Made by a program: the position numbers and the translations under genes
Shown here: positions 32,739 through 32,812 of the stretch, piece by piece
Position numbering within the stretch: the stretch's first letter is position 1
Layout: the number at the start of each line of letters is the position of its first letter
The notes under the pieces: generated by a model
Database searches by the model: none
Told to the model about the DNA's origin: nothing
The model's input: the letters and a program-made list of their open reading frames with translations, nothing else
Source: Candidatus Colicola faecequi
GTDB lineage: Bacteria; Bacteroidota; Bacteroidia; Bacteroidales; Paludibacteraceae
Length of the DNA stretch: 32,812 nucleotides
Assembly (NCBI GenBank): GCA_018064985.1
Contig: JAGHUE010000166.1
Span: forward strand, 1-32,812
Direction: 5' to 3'

Positions 32739-32812
32739 AATACTGAAAACGCCGAATCAGTCTATCCTCGAATATCCGTCAGAGACGCGCTCGTCTCCAA
32801 TCCCTAAAAAAC

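Overview
The window is chromosomal DNA from a member of the Bacteroidota, most likely the order Bacteroidales and a lineage with a type IX secretion system (Porphyromonadaceae/Paludibacteraceae-like or Prevotellaceae-like; I cannot fix the genus). Evidence: a PorT-family gene, type-A-like C-terminal sorting tails on two surface proteins, Omp28 and DUF6029 proteins, the rpmB-rpmG-DUF4295 trio, a Rho with a long Bacteroidota-type insertion, an AmgK-RapZ fusion, and at least nine promoters of the Bacteroidota form (TTTG or CTTG, 20 nt, TAnnTTTG) with no Shine-Dalgarno signal. No rRNA, tRNA, transposase, phage gene or CRISPR array was seen.

Layout, left to right. 1-5050: the end of a secreted CotH-like protein, an unknown two-TM membrane protein, glutamyl-tRNA synthetase fused in frame to a GNAT acetyltransferase, and a DUF805 membrane protein. 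5397-8369: a small unknown protein, a lipoprotein, and a RecQ helicase carrying an unusual low-complexity insertion; the last two have almost identical promoters. 8389-13117: a tight operon rho-aroQ-porT-lipoprotein behind a structured leader. 13253-18352 (minus): an envelope operon made of a TlpA-like thioredoxin, a DUF6029 outer-membrane barrel, two Omp28-type lipoproteins and a small lipoprotein; it looks like a cell-surface thiol/disulfide module. 18587-21758 (plus, divergent from it): an AmgK-like sugar kinase fused to a RapZ C-domain, a MurU-like nucleotidyltransferase and an EamA transporter, which fits peptidoglycan sugar recycling. 21822-28694 (minus): a diacylglycerol/sphingoid-type lipid kinase, DUF4295-rpmG-rpmB, groEL-groES, a dicarboxylate/amino acid symporter and a DUF4419 lipoprotein. 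28845-29160 (plus): a strong promoter followed by a highly structured, terminator-ended region with no convincing ORF, probably a non-coding RNA. 29259-31784: a large secreted BspA-like LRR plus InlB-type repeat protein, AT-richer than its surroundings. The last kilobase has no convincing gene but is dense in short repeats and hairpins.

The features least explained by known genes are: (i) short tandem arrays with an exact 11-bp period at four intergenic sites (5133, 17818, 27294, 32298), with a related 21-bp array at 4064; (ii) a C/G-rich hairpin element found both between genes (5221) and inside recQ, where it is translated as part of an extra peptide between helicase motifs I and Ia; (iii) the candidate structured RNA at 28.9-29.2 kb; (iv) the GNAT-GltX fusion across what looks like an old intergenic spacer; and (v) the 65-bp-spaced motifs and paired inverted repeats in the last kilobase.
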